64,000 nt of DNA, from contig JAQWSU010000045.1 in NCBI GenBank assembly GCA_029243025.1, forward strand, positions 682,001 to 746,000, read 5' to 3'. Source of the DNA: Pirellulaceae bacterium. GTDB taxonomy: Bacteria; Planctomycetota; Planctomycetia; Pirellulales; Pirellulaceae. A program made the position numbers and the translations under genes. Shown in pieces: positions 8,564-16,819 of this stretch. Every line of letters starts with the position of its first letter. Positions within the stretch are counted from its first letter, which is position 1. The notes under the pieces are model-generated. The model had not been told where the DNA came from, searched no databases, and saw only the letters and a list, made by a program, of their open reading frames with translations.

Positions 8564-9132
8564 CAATTTACCTCCTCCACAACCTTCGTCTGCTCGATCA
8601 ATTGCTGGAACTGGCGTCCCAACTGGCTGATCACAACAATGTTTTGATCGGCGGCTGAAACGATTTGCATCGTAACAAATAGCTGCCCTTGGGCATCCGC
8701 GCGACTCCATTTCACAACCGTCTTTGTCGGCAGACGGTATTTTGCTCGCCTCAAACTTTTTTTGTCTCGCTGCAGTGTGCGTGTTACGGCACCAAGCTCC
8801 GCCGTATAGGCTGCCTCTAGATCATCGTCCAGATCAACCGTCAGCCGATCCTCTCCATCGATCGACTCAATCATCATTCCATTCGCTTGATGGATGTCTT
8901 GGCGAAATTGATCCGACAACTGACCCATCGAGAGGAGATCGCTGACCTGAGAGCGAGTTTTAAGCTCAACATTCATCATCCGTACCATCACGACCGAAAG
9001 CAGAGAAACGATCAGACTGATGATCGAGATCACCACTGCCAACTCAACCAGCGTGAAAGCAGAGCGAATTGCACGGCGAGGTGGGCCAGTCAGAGACTGC
9101 CTTCGTTTTTGTGGAACTCGAACCCTACTCAA
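8563..9132 (-). CDS. Prepilin-type N-terminal cleavage/methylation protein (PilW/GspJ-like)
   Basis: 189 residues. It has a long basic leader, then SAFTLVELAVVISIISLIV with the predicted cleavage between A25 and F26 and Glu at +5 (E30). The body is beta-rich and polar and resembles minor pseudopilins by size and position only. The frame has an upstream TAA close by and no ATG before the prepilin motif, so translation must begin at TTG 9132, overlapping the TGA of the preceding gene (TTGA). It is probably inserted in the inner membrane, processed by a prepilin peptidase encoded elsewhere, and primes the pseudopilus (family knowledge). Confidence 0.8.
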   Translation of the reverse strand: MSRVRVPQKRRQSLTGPPRRAIRSAFTLVELAVVISIISLIVSLLSVVMVRMMNVELKTRSQVSDLLSMGQLSDQFRQDIHQANGMMIESIDGEDRLTVDLDDDLEAAYTAELGAVTRTLQRDKKSLRRAKYRLPTKTVVKWSRADAQGQLFVTMQIVSAADQNIVVISQLGRQFQQLIEQTKVVEEVN

Positions 9133-9527
9133 TTTTTCTTAAACCTCCAGGCAGTCAGCACAACTGGTTTTTCCGTCGAGAAGGGTAGCCGGTGAATCAC
9201 AGCCAACTCAAGTCGCTTTCCGATTGCCGGATCATTGACCGGTTCTACCTCGAGGTCAAGCTGCCAGTCTTGGCCAATTTCCAGGAACAATTCCTGCAGC
9301 AGGGGACGTTCCATCAGCTTGGCATCAAGTTGTGAATAGGGTTGCGCTGCAACAATCTCCATGGCGCTAGCAGCCACTTCGTTTGCCGTCATTCGTCGCT
9401 GACTCCGGCGAGTTTGTTCTGCCACGACCACCAACATTTGCGTCGTGACCAACAACAACGCGGAAACAACAGCCACGGATGCTAACACTTCAATGAAGGT
9501 AAATCCCAACTTTGCAGCTCTTGTCAT
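9129..9527 (-). CDS. Prepilin-type protein (PilV/GspI-like)
   Basis: 132 residues. A short type III signal (MTRAAKLG) is followed by FTFIEVLASVAVVSALLLVTT, with cleavage G8/F9 and Glu at +5 (E13). The following helix SQRRMTANEVAASAMEIVAAQPYSQ resembles PilV/GspI, where this region often carries the N-E-A and L-A signature. The ATG at 9527 overlaps the stop of the upstream GspF-like gene by four bases, and the TGA overlaps the next start, so translation is probably coupled through the block. Confidence 0.82.
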   Translation of the reverse strand: MTRAAKLGFTFIEVLASVAVVSALLLVTTQMLVVVAEQTRRSQRRMTANEVAASAMEIVAAQPYSQLDAKLMERPLLQELFLEIGQDWQLDLEVEPVNDPAIGKRLELAVIHRLPFSTEKPVVLTAWRFKKN

Positions 9528-10756
9528 TGTGACAAATCCCCAACAATTTGTACCAATGGGAGTATGATGGCGACAGCAAAAATGGCAATCGGCACTCCAA
9601 TGCCAATTGCCAGAACTGGCAGTAACAAACGAGCGATCCTCGCCGCTCGTTGGCGAATTCTACGTCCGATTGTTTCTGCCAACTCGCGACAAGCCCATTC
9701 CAAGTTACCGGCCCGCTGAGCCGACTTGAGAACGGCTGCGTCGGCCAACCCGATCAGTCGGAACTCAACCAAACAATCACACCAATTCACACCGGATTGC
9801 AGGCTTTCATTCGCCAGAGCCAGTTTCGTCGCCACCGACTTGGTCGGATACCATTCTGCTAACAGATGGATGCTCTCAGGAATCGATCGACCCTGGGCAA
9901 CGCCACTGCCAATCGAACGTACAATCACCGCGGTGTCACACCATCGTTGAAATCTACCGACAATCGGCAGACGAGGTAGGCGAAATCCGAGATAAGCGAT
10001 CAGAGCATAAACAAGCAACACACCCACCAAGAGCACAAACGGCAGCAGCAGAAAAAAGAAGTTATTAAAGGCGTGCGAGAACGAGGCCATCCAGGCGATT
10101 GGCCAGGAAATCTGCGCATCAAAATCGAACATTATCTGCTCAAACGTTGGAAACACTTGGCCTGACATGAATGTCACGATGCCCAACGCAACGAGAACGA
10201 CCACTGCAAAATAGAGCAAAGTCCCGTAGATCGCGTGGGATGAGTCTGAAAGCTGATCCTGGTCTTGGGCCGCTTCCCGCAAAGTTGTCGCAAGCGTGTC
10301 GGTCGCATAGCCTAGCCGAGCGGCCAATTCGCCATCCGTCGGCAATGGATTTCGCGAATGCTCAAGGGCAAGCGGTAACGGCACTCCCATTTCTAATTGC
10401 CGCGCCAGGCTTGCCGCGCGAGATCCCATTTCGTCAATTCGACCCAGCGCGTAAGAATTAGCTGCTTCTGACAACGGAATATCACCTTCCGCAGCGATGG
10501 CCAGCAACCACAACAACGTACGGCGCTCCGCGTCACGATAGCGTGCAACCACCATTCCCCCAACGATCAACGCGAGAACGAACATTAACGGACCGAACAC
10601 AAGTCCGACCCCCAAATAGATCAAAACCCAAGCAGATACCGTTAAGAACAAGATGATCGGACTATCGCGAGTAATTTGCTGCCTCGCAAATACAAGCTGC
10701 AGACTCCAAAGCAAAGCAAAACCCAGGATCGGAACTGGTAGGAGATGAAAATACAT
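9524..10756 (-). CDS. GspF/PilC-like inner-membrane platform protein (third of three)
   Basis: 410 residues. The N-terminus has two or three membrane segments (about 1-25, 36-75) not usual for GspF. Two T2SSF domains follow. The first has GRIDEMGSRAASLARQLEMGVPLPLAL, and the second has GVAQGRSIPESIHLLAEWYP and SAQRAGNLEWACRELAETI. Membrane segments lie near residues 175-205, 225-265 and 375-405. Platform proteins sit in the inner membrane and couple the cytoplasmic ATPase to pseudopilin assembly. It is the most divergent of the three tandem GspF-like genes. The ATG at 10756 lies eight bases after the preceding gene's stop. Confidence 0.82.
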   Translation of the reverse strand: MYFHLLPVPILGFALLWSLQLVFARQQITRDSPIILFLTVSAWVLIYLGVGLVFGPLMFVLALIVGGMVVARYRDAERRTLLWLLAIAAEGDIPLSEAANSYALGRIDEMGSRAASLARQLEMGVPLPLALEHSRNPLPTDGELAARLGYATDTLATTLREAAQDQDQLSDSSHAIYGTLLYFAVVVLVALGIVTFMSGQVFPTFEQIMFDFDAQISWPIAWMASFSHAFNNFFFLLLPFVLLVGVLLVYALIAYLGFRLPRLPIVGRFQRWCDTAVIVRSIGSGVAQGRSIPESIHLLAEWYPTKSVATKLALANESLQSGVNWCDCLVEFRLIGLADAAVLKSAQRAGNLEWACRELAETIGRRIRQRAARIARLLLPVLAIGIGVPIAIFAVAIILPLVQIVGDLSQ

Positions 10757-10764
10757 TGAAATCT

Positions 10765-11811
10765 CTAAATACCCAAAGAGGAAATCATGTCGATGAGCGG
10801 TAAAAACAGGCTGAGCAACAAAGCCACCGAAGAACCAGCCACAACCAGGAAAACGATTGGCGGTAAAACCATGATCAACAGTTGAGATCGAAGTTGAATC
10901 TGACCCGCAAGTAAGTCGGAAACCACGCTAAGCGACTCGGGTAACCGATCATGCTCTTCCCCCATGCGGATGGCCGGAATCACGTGGCCAGGAACTTGTT
11001 CGTTGCGCAACATCGCTTTAGAAAGCATCGAACCCGCTGCCACTTGATCACTGAGACTGCGTGTTGTTTGTGCTACGTTCGCATTCCGAATCGCTCCCGA
11101 AGTCAAACGCAACGCCTCCGGCAACGGTACCTCCTGAACTAAAAGCAATCGCAACAGATGAGAAAACTCTGTAAAACCGTGCCAATGGAGCAGTGGACCA
11201 ATTCCTGGCAGCCAGGACACGACGCGCGTCCAGCTTTCCCGCCCTCCCACAAACCGAATCAACAACGAGATGATGGTCAGGAACACAATGGCTGCCAAGC
11301 CAAACTTCCAACCCGTTGTGGAGGCCCAAATAACACTCGCAGTCATTGGCGGCACCTCGACTTCGAATTCGCTGAAGATTTCAGTTACCCCCGGTACCAC
11401 CGAAAACAACACGAAACAGATTACCACAAAAAGCAAGAGCAGCAGCGTGCAGGGATACATCAACGCAAGCCAGATCTGTCGCCACTGATGTTGGCTCGTG
11501 CGATAGTGATCGGTCAAATCGGCTAACACGTCCGGCAGAGTCCCTGCACGCACCGCCGACTGCAACAACCCAGCCAGAAAAGCTGGAATCTTTAGCTGGG
11601 AGGAATCGAGCCCGTCCTCCAAGGATTTCCCATGGTCGATTGAGTTGGCCAATTGCTGCAAAGCAGCCCGCACTCGGCGGTTGGTAATTTCATTGGCCGT
11701 CGCGCGCAGACCAGAAACGAGCGGTACATTGACAGCGGACGCCTCGATCAGGCGTTCGGTAAACTCCGTCGCTTCATCCGCGGAAAGATAGTCAGTAGAA
11801 AACCAGCCCAT
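10765..11811 (-). CDS. GspF/PilC-like inner-membrane platform protein (second of three)
   Basis: 348 residues with two T2SSF domains. The first (about 10-135) contains TERLIEASAVNVPLVSGLRA and LLQSAVRAGTLPDVLADL, ending in TM1 (118-142). The second (about 210-345) contains EFSHLLRLLLVQEVPLPEAL and AIRMGEEHDRLPESLSVVSD, ending in a strongly hydrophobic helix. A third membrane segment lies at about 165-190. The E/D-rich loop and the G-x-L-P motifs are the family hallmarks. Length is slightly below the usual 400 because the N-terminal cytoplasmic tail is short. The start ATG at 11811 is separated by 85 bp from the upstream GspF-like gene. Confidence 0.88.
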   Translation of the reverse strand: MGWFSTDYLSADEATEFTERLIEASAVNVPLVSGLRATANEITNRRVRAALQQLANSIDHGKSLEDGLDSSQLKIPAFLAGLLQSAVRAGTLPDVLADLTDHYRTSQHQWRQIWLALMYPCTLLLLLFVVICFVLFSVVPGVTEIFSEFEVEVPPMTASVIWASTTGWKFGLAAIVFLTIISLLIRFVGGRESWTRVVSWLPGIGPLLHWHGFTEFSHLLRLLLVQEVPLPEALRLTSGAIRNANVAQTTRSLSDQVAAGSMLSKAMLRNEQVPGHVIPAIRMGEEHDRLPESLSVVSDLLAGQIQLRSQLLIMVLPPIVFLVVAGSSVALLLSLFLPLIDMISSLGI

Positions 11812-11896
11812 ACAACCTTCTTTGGGGATCTTTCCCCAAGCATCAATGCGCCGCGATAATCCGCAGCTTTCTCTTGTTGTTCGATCGATCCTTCAC

Positions 11897-12970
11897 TTAA
11901 AACGTTGTCCCAGGTGGATCGGCAAGTCGCAATAAAAGCGAGTACCAGGGAGCCATCACCGCCAACGCATAGATTAAGGTCGCCCCTCCCCCAAGGACGA
12001 TCGTAAAGATCACGGGCAATTGCAAACGCAGCCACTCAGCCAAGTGATCAGCCCGACGACGTTCTGATCGGGCACTTGCCTGAAGGGATCGGCTCAACTC
12101 CGATTGGCTGGTATGCGAAAGCAACTGCCAGCAAACCAAAGAGGGAATCACTGAAAACCTCGTAGCATCAAATTCGCGTTCCCCTCGCTCTAAGGCCGTC
12201 GCCAAATCAGCCGCCTCGCGTTCCAGCTTTTCATCGCCGCTCGCTTGCGCCGCCAATGCCAGCGCCTCGTGGAGCGGTACGCTTTGCTCCAACAGCAGGG
12301 CGAGCACATCTAAAAAGGTCGAAAGGCAAGCATGTTCCAAAAGGTCTCGTGTCCAGGGAACCCAAATCATCCAGCGCATAAGTCGCTGAGGTTGCAGGGC
12401 TCTGGCCTGTCGCGTGAAGACCACCCAAAGCAGGAAGGCCACAATCACCAGCGGACCGGAAATCCACAACCATTTGCCAAGGTGTTCCATCGCCGCCAGT
12501 CCGAAAGGTGCCCCATCAACTCCTTGTTGCCAAAGGGTGGAACCATAAGACTCCGTTAATGCTAACAGTGTCGCAAAACAGAGGCCACTGACGAGCAACA
12601 ACACCAAGAGTGGGTAGATCGTTGCTTCCAGAATCGATCGGCGCAACTCCGTGACTCGTCGAGCGGTGGTCGCCATTCCTTCTAAAGCGATCGTCAGTTT
12701 GCCCGATCGAATCCCTGCGAGAATCATCGCTCGCAACACATTCGGCATTGAAAGCCGATCGCTCTGGACAATCTGTTCAAGCGACTGTCCGGCGGCGCCC
12801 CGCTCGCCAATTTCTGTAGCAGCCTCTCGCAATCGTCCCGGAAGTTCATTAGCCGTCAGCATCAATCCACGTTCCAATGGAACACCACTCTTGGTCAACG
12901 CTCGCATTTCTTCACAGAGCGCCGTTAACTGTTCGACGGTCAATTGGATCGAGGAACTCTGTTCATTCAT
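11897..12970 (-). CDS. GspF/PilC-like inner-membrane platform protein (first of three)
   Basis: 357 residues. The first T2SSF domain (about 10-130) has EMRALTKSGVPLERGLMLTAN and ILAGIRSGKLTIALEGMA. The second (about 205-320) has LDVLALLLEQSVPLHEALALA. Membrane segments lie near 115-140, 165-190 and 318-340. The G-V-P-L and S-G-K-L motifs match those of the neighbouring paralogue, so the tandem genes probably arose by duplication. The second domain lacks the usual A-G-E motif and instead has VCWQLLSHTSQSELSRSL, suggesting specialisation. The gene lies 13 bp downstream of the ATPase gene in the same operon. Confidence 0.86.
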   Translation of the reverse strand: MNEQSSSIQLTVEQLTALCEEMRALTKSGVPLERGLMLTANELPGRLREAATEIGERGAAGQSLEQIVQSDRLSMPNVLRAMILAGIRSGKLTIALEGMATTARRVTELRRSILEATIYPLLVLLLVSGLCFATLLALTESYGSTLWQQGVDGAPFGLAAMEHLGKWLWISGPLVIVAFLLWVVFTRQARALQPQRLMRWMIWVPWTRDLLEHACLSTFLDVLALLLEQSVPLHEALALAAQASGDEKLEREAADLATALERGEREFDATRFSVIPSLVCWQLLSHTSQSELSRSLQASARSERRRADHLAEWLRLQLPVIFTIVLGGGATLIYALAVMAPWYSLLLRLADPPGTTF

Positions 12971-12983
12971 GCTACGGCTTCCA

Positions 12984-14195
12984 TCAGCGATACGGCCCTT
13001 CGTGGCGCAGTCCCATCACCCGGCGAATTTCCGCAGGACTTGTCCAACCCGCCGTCACTGCATCAAGTCCTCTTTGCTGCAACGACACCATTCCATCTGC
13101 GATTGCTGGGTCTTGGATCTGGCCAATATCCTGACGTCGCAGAATCGCTGCGCCAACTCCCGAGCTCGTCAAATCCATGATTTCAGCCAACATCCGACGA
13201 CCGCGATATCCCGTCTGTTGACACGCGTCACAACCAACCGGAACCGACACTTGAGTGACAGGCAAGTCTAATCGATCGGATTCGTCCGAAGAAGATCGGG
13301 CGCAATCGCACAAACAGCGCACCAATCGCTGGCACAAAACCGCCATCACTCCACTTCGAATCAAATAAGGTTCGATGCTCATATCCATCAACCTTCTCAA
13401 GGCTTCTGCGGCACTGCCCGCGTGGAACGTCGTCAGCACCAGCTGGCCAGTTAATGACGCTTGCATGCAGAGCTCTGCCGTCTGCTCATCACGGATTTCG
13501 CCAACCATAATCACTTCCGGATCTTGCCGAAGCAACGATCTCAGCCCGGTGGCCAGATCCAACCCTGCCGCCAGATTCACCTGAGATTGAGCAACTCCAT
13601 CGACGGCAACTTCGATCGGATCTTCGAAAGACACGACACTTCGCTGGTGAGTTGACTGCTGGATAATTTCACGCAAGCAGGCGTATAAGGTCGTTGTCTT
13701 GCCGCTGCCGGCAGGTCCGGTAATCAGCAGACCGCCGCTCGTTTCGGCCAAGATTTCACTGATTTTCCCCGGCAGTTGATCGGGTAATCCTAGTTGGTCA
13801 AGAAAAAGATACTGGTCTTGAGCCGCGAAAAATCGGATGACCGCCCGTTCACCATAGAGCGTCGGAAACGTGCTGACTCGCATCTCGATTTCACGATCGT
13901 CATTTTGAATCCGCCCCTCCTGCGGCGAATCCGTGCGATAAGTCAACAAACCGGCCAATACTTTCAAGCGTGAAACAATATTCGTGGTCGTTCCCTGGGG
14001 AAACACGCCCACCGTTTGCAGCACTCCATCCAGCCGCCAAAGTACCCGCAGCCCCTCCTGAGTCGGCTGCAAATGCAAATCACTCGTCCGCACGGACTTC
14101 GCAGCCAAAAGCAGTTCCTTGACAAAATCCGTTGCATAATTGTCACGATCCGCTGGAATCGCACGCAAACGATCATAAACGCCAGCAGAATTCAT
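12984..14195 (-). CDS. GspE/PilB-like secretion or pilus assembly ATPase, short form
   Basis: Hexameric ATPase expected to power pseudopilus assembly at the inner membrane. The N2E-type domain (SDLHLQPTQEGLRVLWRLDG) begins at about residue 38. Then come Walker A GPAGSGKTT (160-168, K166), the Asp box (FEDPIE), Walker B LLRQDPEVIMVGEIRD (221-236), the His box TTFHAG (255-260) and the C-terminal module QRLVR...CDACQQTGYRGR. It has 403 residues; GspE/PilB proteins are usually 500-570, so the N-terminal N1E/MshEN domain is missing. The zinc site is odd: the first pair reads CLCDC (C-x-C spacing) while the second is the usual CxxC (CDAC). It is the first gene of the minus-strand cluster, divergent from the sigma-factor gene. 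Confidence 0.92.
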   Translation of the reverse strand: MNSAGVYDRLRAIPADRDNYATDFVKELLLAAKSVRTSDLHLQPTQEGLRVLWRLDGVLQTVGVFPQGTTTNIVSRLKVLAGLLTYRTDSPQEGRIQNDDREIEMRVSTFPTLYGERAVIRFFAAQDQYLFLDQLGLPDQLPGKISEILAETSGGLLITGPAGSGKTTTLYACLREIIQQSTHQRSVVSFEDPIEVAVDGVAQSQVNLAAGLDLATGLRSLLRQDPEVIMVGEIRDEQTAELCMQASLTGQLVLTTFHAGSAAEALRRLMDMSIEPYLIRSGVMAVLCQRLVRCLCDCARSSSDESDRLDLPVTQVSVPVGCDACQQTGYRGRRMLAEIMDLTSSGVGAAILRRQDIGQIQDPAIADGMVSLQQRGLDAVTAGWTSPAEIRRVMGLRHEGPYR

Positions 14196-14303
14196 TAAAG
14201 TGCCTCATCGGTCGGGTCGGATGACCGTTTTGGTGATTTCTCTCCCATTCGGCATCCTAATCGGCATCTTGCAAAAGAAAAAGGGAAACTGCTGCGGATC
14301 GAG

Positions 14304-14326
14304 TTACCTTGCCCAAAGCTAGGTAA
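14304..14326. promoter_or_regulatory. Inverted repeat in the divergent promoter region
   Basis: TTACCT and AGGTAA form a perfect 6-bp inverted repeat separated by 11 bp, in the 210-bp region between the divergent pilus ATPase and sigma-factor genes. The arrangement fits a dimeric-regulator operator acting on one or both promoters. Short length makes chance occurrence possible. Confidence 0.3.
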
Positions 14327-14405
14327 TTGGACGATAATCAGTGAGGTCTGGCGCTGGCCGCGAGATTCTAGCTAAATGAAAGACTCAGAACGACAAGGAG
14401 AGCCG

Positions 14406-15044
14406 ATGTGGCCTGAAGGCGACCATACGCGTGAACTTTTGAACGGCGCCAAAGATGGTGACGACCTCGCGGCCGGTGAGCTACTCGATCGCCACAGGGA
14501 GGCATTACGACGAATGGTCGCGATGCGGCTTGACCGTCGGATTCAACAGCGAGTCGATGCAAGCGATATCGTCCAGGAAGTGATGATTGAGGCAAATCGA
14601 CGGCTCCAGCGTTACCTAGACGACCCGGTAATGCCGTTTCACCTTTGGTTACGGCAGATGGCCAAAGATCGCATCATTGATGCACACCGTCGACATCGTG
14701 CAAGTGGAAAACGCAGCGTCGATCGAGAACAAGGAATGGTTGCACCCGCAGCCATGGATCGCTCAACGATGGAGTTGGCAGCTCAACTGTGCGACCCGGA
14801 ACTGACACCCGCCGCCGCCGCAACGATGCAGGAGCTGCAACGACGATTCCAAGCTGCGATTGATACGATGGACGAAAACGATCGAGAAATCGTGATGATG
14901 CGTCACTTTGAGCAGCTATCCAATCAAGATGTGGCTCAGTCACTCAGCCTTTCCGAGCCCGCGGCCAGTATGCGTTACTTGCGGGCCATGCGACGTTTGC
15001 GAAAACTGCTTGCTGAACCATCCGACGAAGGTGAACCGGCTTGA
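14406..15044 (+). CDS. ECF-type sigma-70 factor, planctomycete kinase-linked group
   Basis: RNA polymerase sigma factor with region 2 (LDRHREALRRMVAMRLDRRIQQRVDASDIVQEV; about residues 29-75) and region 4 (ELQRRFQAAIDTMDENDREIVMMRHFEQLSNQDVAQ, then an HTH-like SLSEPAASMRYLRAMRRLRK). An ATG also exists at 14376, but AAGGAG five bases before the ATG at 14406 makes the latter the likely start (212 residues). The VDASDIVQE motif and the coupling to a Ser/Thr kinase match a planctomycete sigma-factor group. Its stop overlaps the kinase start by four bases. No anti-sigma factor is visible, so control by the kinase is plausible (inference). Confidence 0.92.
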   Translation: MWPEGDHTRELLNGAKDGDDLAAGELLDRHREALRRMVAMRLDRRIQQRVDASDIVQEVMIEANRRLQRYLDDPVMPFHLWLRQMAKDRIIDAHRRHRASGKRSVDREQGMVAPAAMDRSTMELAAQLCDPELTPAAAATMQELQRRFQAAIDTMDENDREIVMMRHFEQLSNQDVAQSLSLSEPAASMRYLRAMRRLRKLLAEPSDEGEPA

Positions 15045-16723
15045 ATCCATCGAACCCAAGCTCTTCCGGCTCAAAACAAAAAAAGATAGACGACCGCGAC
15101 GAACAGCTGGCCAACATTCTGGCCGAACTCTCCGACCGTGCCGCGCAGGGCGAAGAGATCAATATCGAAGCCGAGTCGAAGGCACATGGCGACTTAGGCG
15201 AAGAGCTGCGCGAACTCTGGGGCGCCGTCATGCTCGCGAACGCTGTGGGCAGCCAAGTCGATAAACCGAATTTGCCGACCACACCGGTCACCCCAGCACT
15301 TGCCCTCGAATTACCTTACTCGTTTGGCGACTACGAACTGCTCGAAGAAGTCGGCCGGGGTGGTATGGGGGTTGTCTTCCGGGCTCGTCAACAGAGCTTG
15401 GGACGAGAAGTCGCCGTAAAAATGCTTCTCCGCGGAAAATTCGCATCGCATGCAGACCAAGTCCGCTTTCAAGCTGAGGCGGAAGCAGCAGCCGGCCTCA
15501 ATCACCCAAACATCGTACCGGTCTACGAGGTGGGGGAATACGAGGGCAAGAACTTCTTCAGCATGAAATACGTGGCGGGACGCACGCTGTCCCAACAACT
15601 TAAGTCTGGCCCATTATCGCCACGACAGTCGGCTAAACTGTTGGCAAAAGTGGCCGGAGCCATCGACTTTGCTCATCGACAGGGAGTACTCCATCGGGAC
15701 CTGAAGCCCTCCAATATTCTGATCGACGAAGAAGGTGAGCCACACGTTATGGACTTCGGACTGGCCAAACAGGTCAGCGAAGCGGACCACCTGACTCGAA
15801 CCGGAGCCGTGCTTGGCACACCAGCCTATATGTCACCGGAACAAGCTTCCGGGAATCGGGGCCAAGTCGGAGTCGCCAGCGATGTTTATGGACTGGGCAC
15901 AATCCTGTTTCACTCGCTGACAGGAAAACCCCCGTTCGAAGCTGATTCACCCATGGAAATTGTGCTCAAAGTGTTAGAGCAAGATGCGCCATTAGCCCGC
16001 ACAATCAATGCCAAGGCGGATCGCGATTTAGAATTCATCACGATGCGTTGTTTGCAAAAGCCCCCCGATCTGCGCTATTCGTCCTCGGCGGCTCTCGCTG
16101 GCGATCTAAACGCCTATCTGAATGACGAACCCCTTTCCGCCCATTCTGGCCGTTTTGCACAAATTGTCGGTCGCTTATTTCGTGAAACACACCACGCGAA
16201 TGTCTTAGAGAATTGGGGCCTATTGTGGATCTGGCATAGCTTAGTCTTGATCGTCGTTTGCTTTCTTACAAACACGATGTACCTGATGGGCGATCGCGAT
16301 CGGATTCACTACTTCGTGCTCTGGAGCGCTGTGCTGGGAGCGTGGGCCGGTGTGTTTTGGGCACTCCGACGGCGGATGGGCTCGGTCACCTTTGTCGAAC
16401 GACAAATCGCTCACATCTGGGCAGCTAGTATGATCAGTACGGCGATGCTGTTCCCCGTCGAGTACATTTTACGATTACCAGTCCTCACGTTATCACCCGT
16501 CATTGCCTTATCCAGCGGCATGGTTTTCTTGATCAAAGCCGGCATACTTTCTGGTGCGTTCTACATCCAGGCCATCGCGCTGTTCGCAACATCACTGGCC
16601 ATGGCCCGCTGGCCGAATTACGCGGACTTTATCTTCGGAACGGTCGCCGCAGCATGCTTCTTTTTTCCCGGTTGGAAATACTACCGCCAGCGAGTGCGGG
16701 CAGACCGACGTAAAGCGGACTAA
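15041..16723 (+). CDS. Membrane-bound PknB-type serine/threonine protein kinase
   Basis: 560 residues. A 95-residue N-terminal region precedes a complete kinase domain (about 94-355): glycine loop GRGGMG, AVK lysine K127, HRDLKPSN with catalytic D220, DFG with D238, and a SPE variant of the APE motif. After residue 375 there are about five membrane segments, giving a cytoplasmic kinase with a membrane C-terminus rather than the usual single helix plus extracellular domain. There is no ATG before residue 100, so translation starts at TTG 15041, overlapping the sigma-factor stop (TTGA), with GGTGA six bases upstream. Co-translation suggests the kinase regulates the sigma factor or acts in the same pathway. 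Confidence 0.92.
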   Translation: MNPSNPSSSGSKQKKIDDRDEQLANILAELSDRAAQGEEINIEAESKAHGDLGEELRELWGAVMLANAVGSQVDKPNLPTTPVTPALALELPYSFGDYELLEEVGRGGMGVVFRARQQSLGREVAVKMLLRGKFASHADQVRFQAEAEAAAGLNHPNIVPVYEVGEYEGKNFFSMKYVAGRTLSQQLKSGPLSPRQSAKLLAKVAGAIDFAHRQGVLHRDLKPSNILIDEEGEPHVMDFGLAKQVSEADHLTRTGAVLGTPAYMSPEQASGNRGQVGVASDVYGLGTILFHSLTGKPPFEADSPMEIVLKVLEQDAPLARTINAKADRDLEFITMRCLQKPPDLRYSSSAALAGDLNAYLNDEPLSAHSGRFAQIVGRLFRETHHANVLENWGLLWIWHSLVLIVVCFLTNTMYLMGDRDRIHYFVLWSAVLGAWAGVFWALRRRMGSVTFVERQIAHIWAASMISTAMLFPVEYILRLPVLTLSPVIALSSGMVFLIKAGILSGAFYIQAIALFATSLAMARWPNYADFIFGTVAAACFFFPGWKYYRQRVRADRRKAD

Positions 16724-16725
16724 CC

Positions 16726-16789
16726 TAGCCAGCCTCATCGATGCTCCCTGGGTCTTCATCCTGGCTAAGCACTTGGGTAGCACTTGGGT
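16726..16789. repeat. Inverted and direct repeats between convergent genes
   Basis: TAGCCAG (16726-16732) and CTGGCTA (16761-16767) can pair around a 28-base loop. They are followed at once by a tandem 11-bp repeat, AGCACTTGGGT, at 16768-16778 and 16779-16789. The region separates the end of the kinase gene from the end of the convergent DUF1499 gene and may serve in termination, but there is no T-tract. Confidence 0.35.
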
Positions 16790-16819
16790 GTATTCCCATC
16801 GCATCCCGTTCCGATCGTC

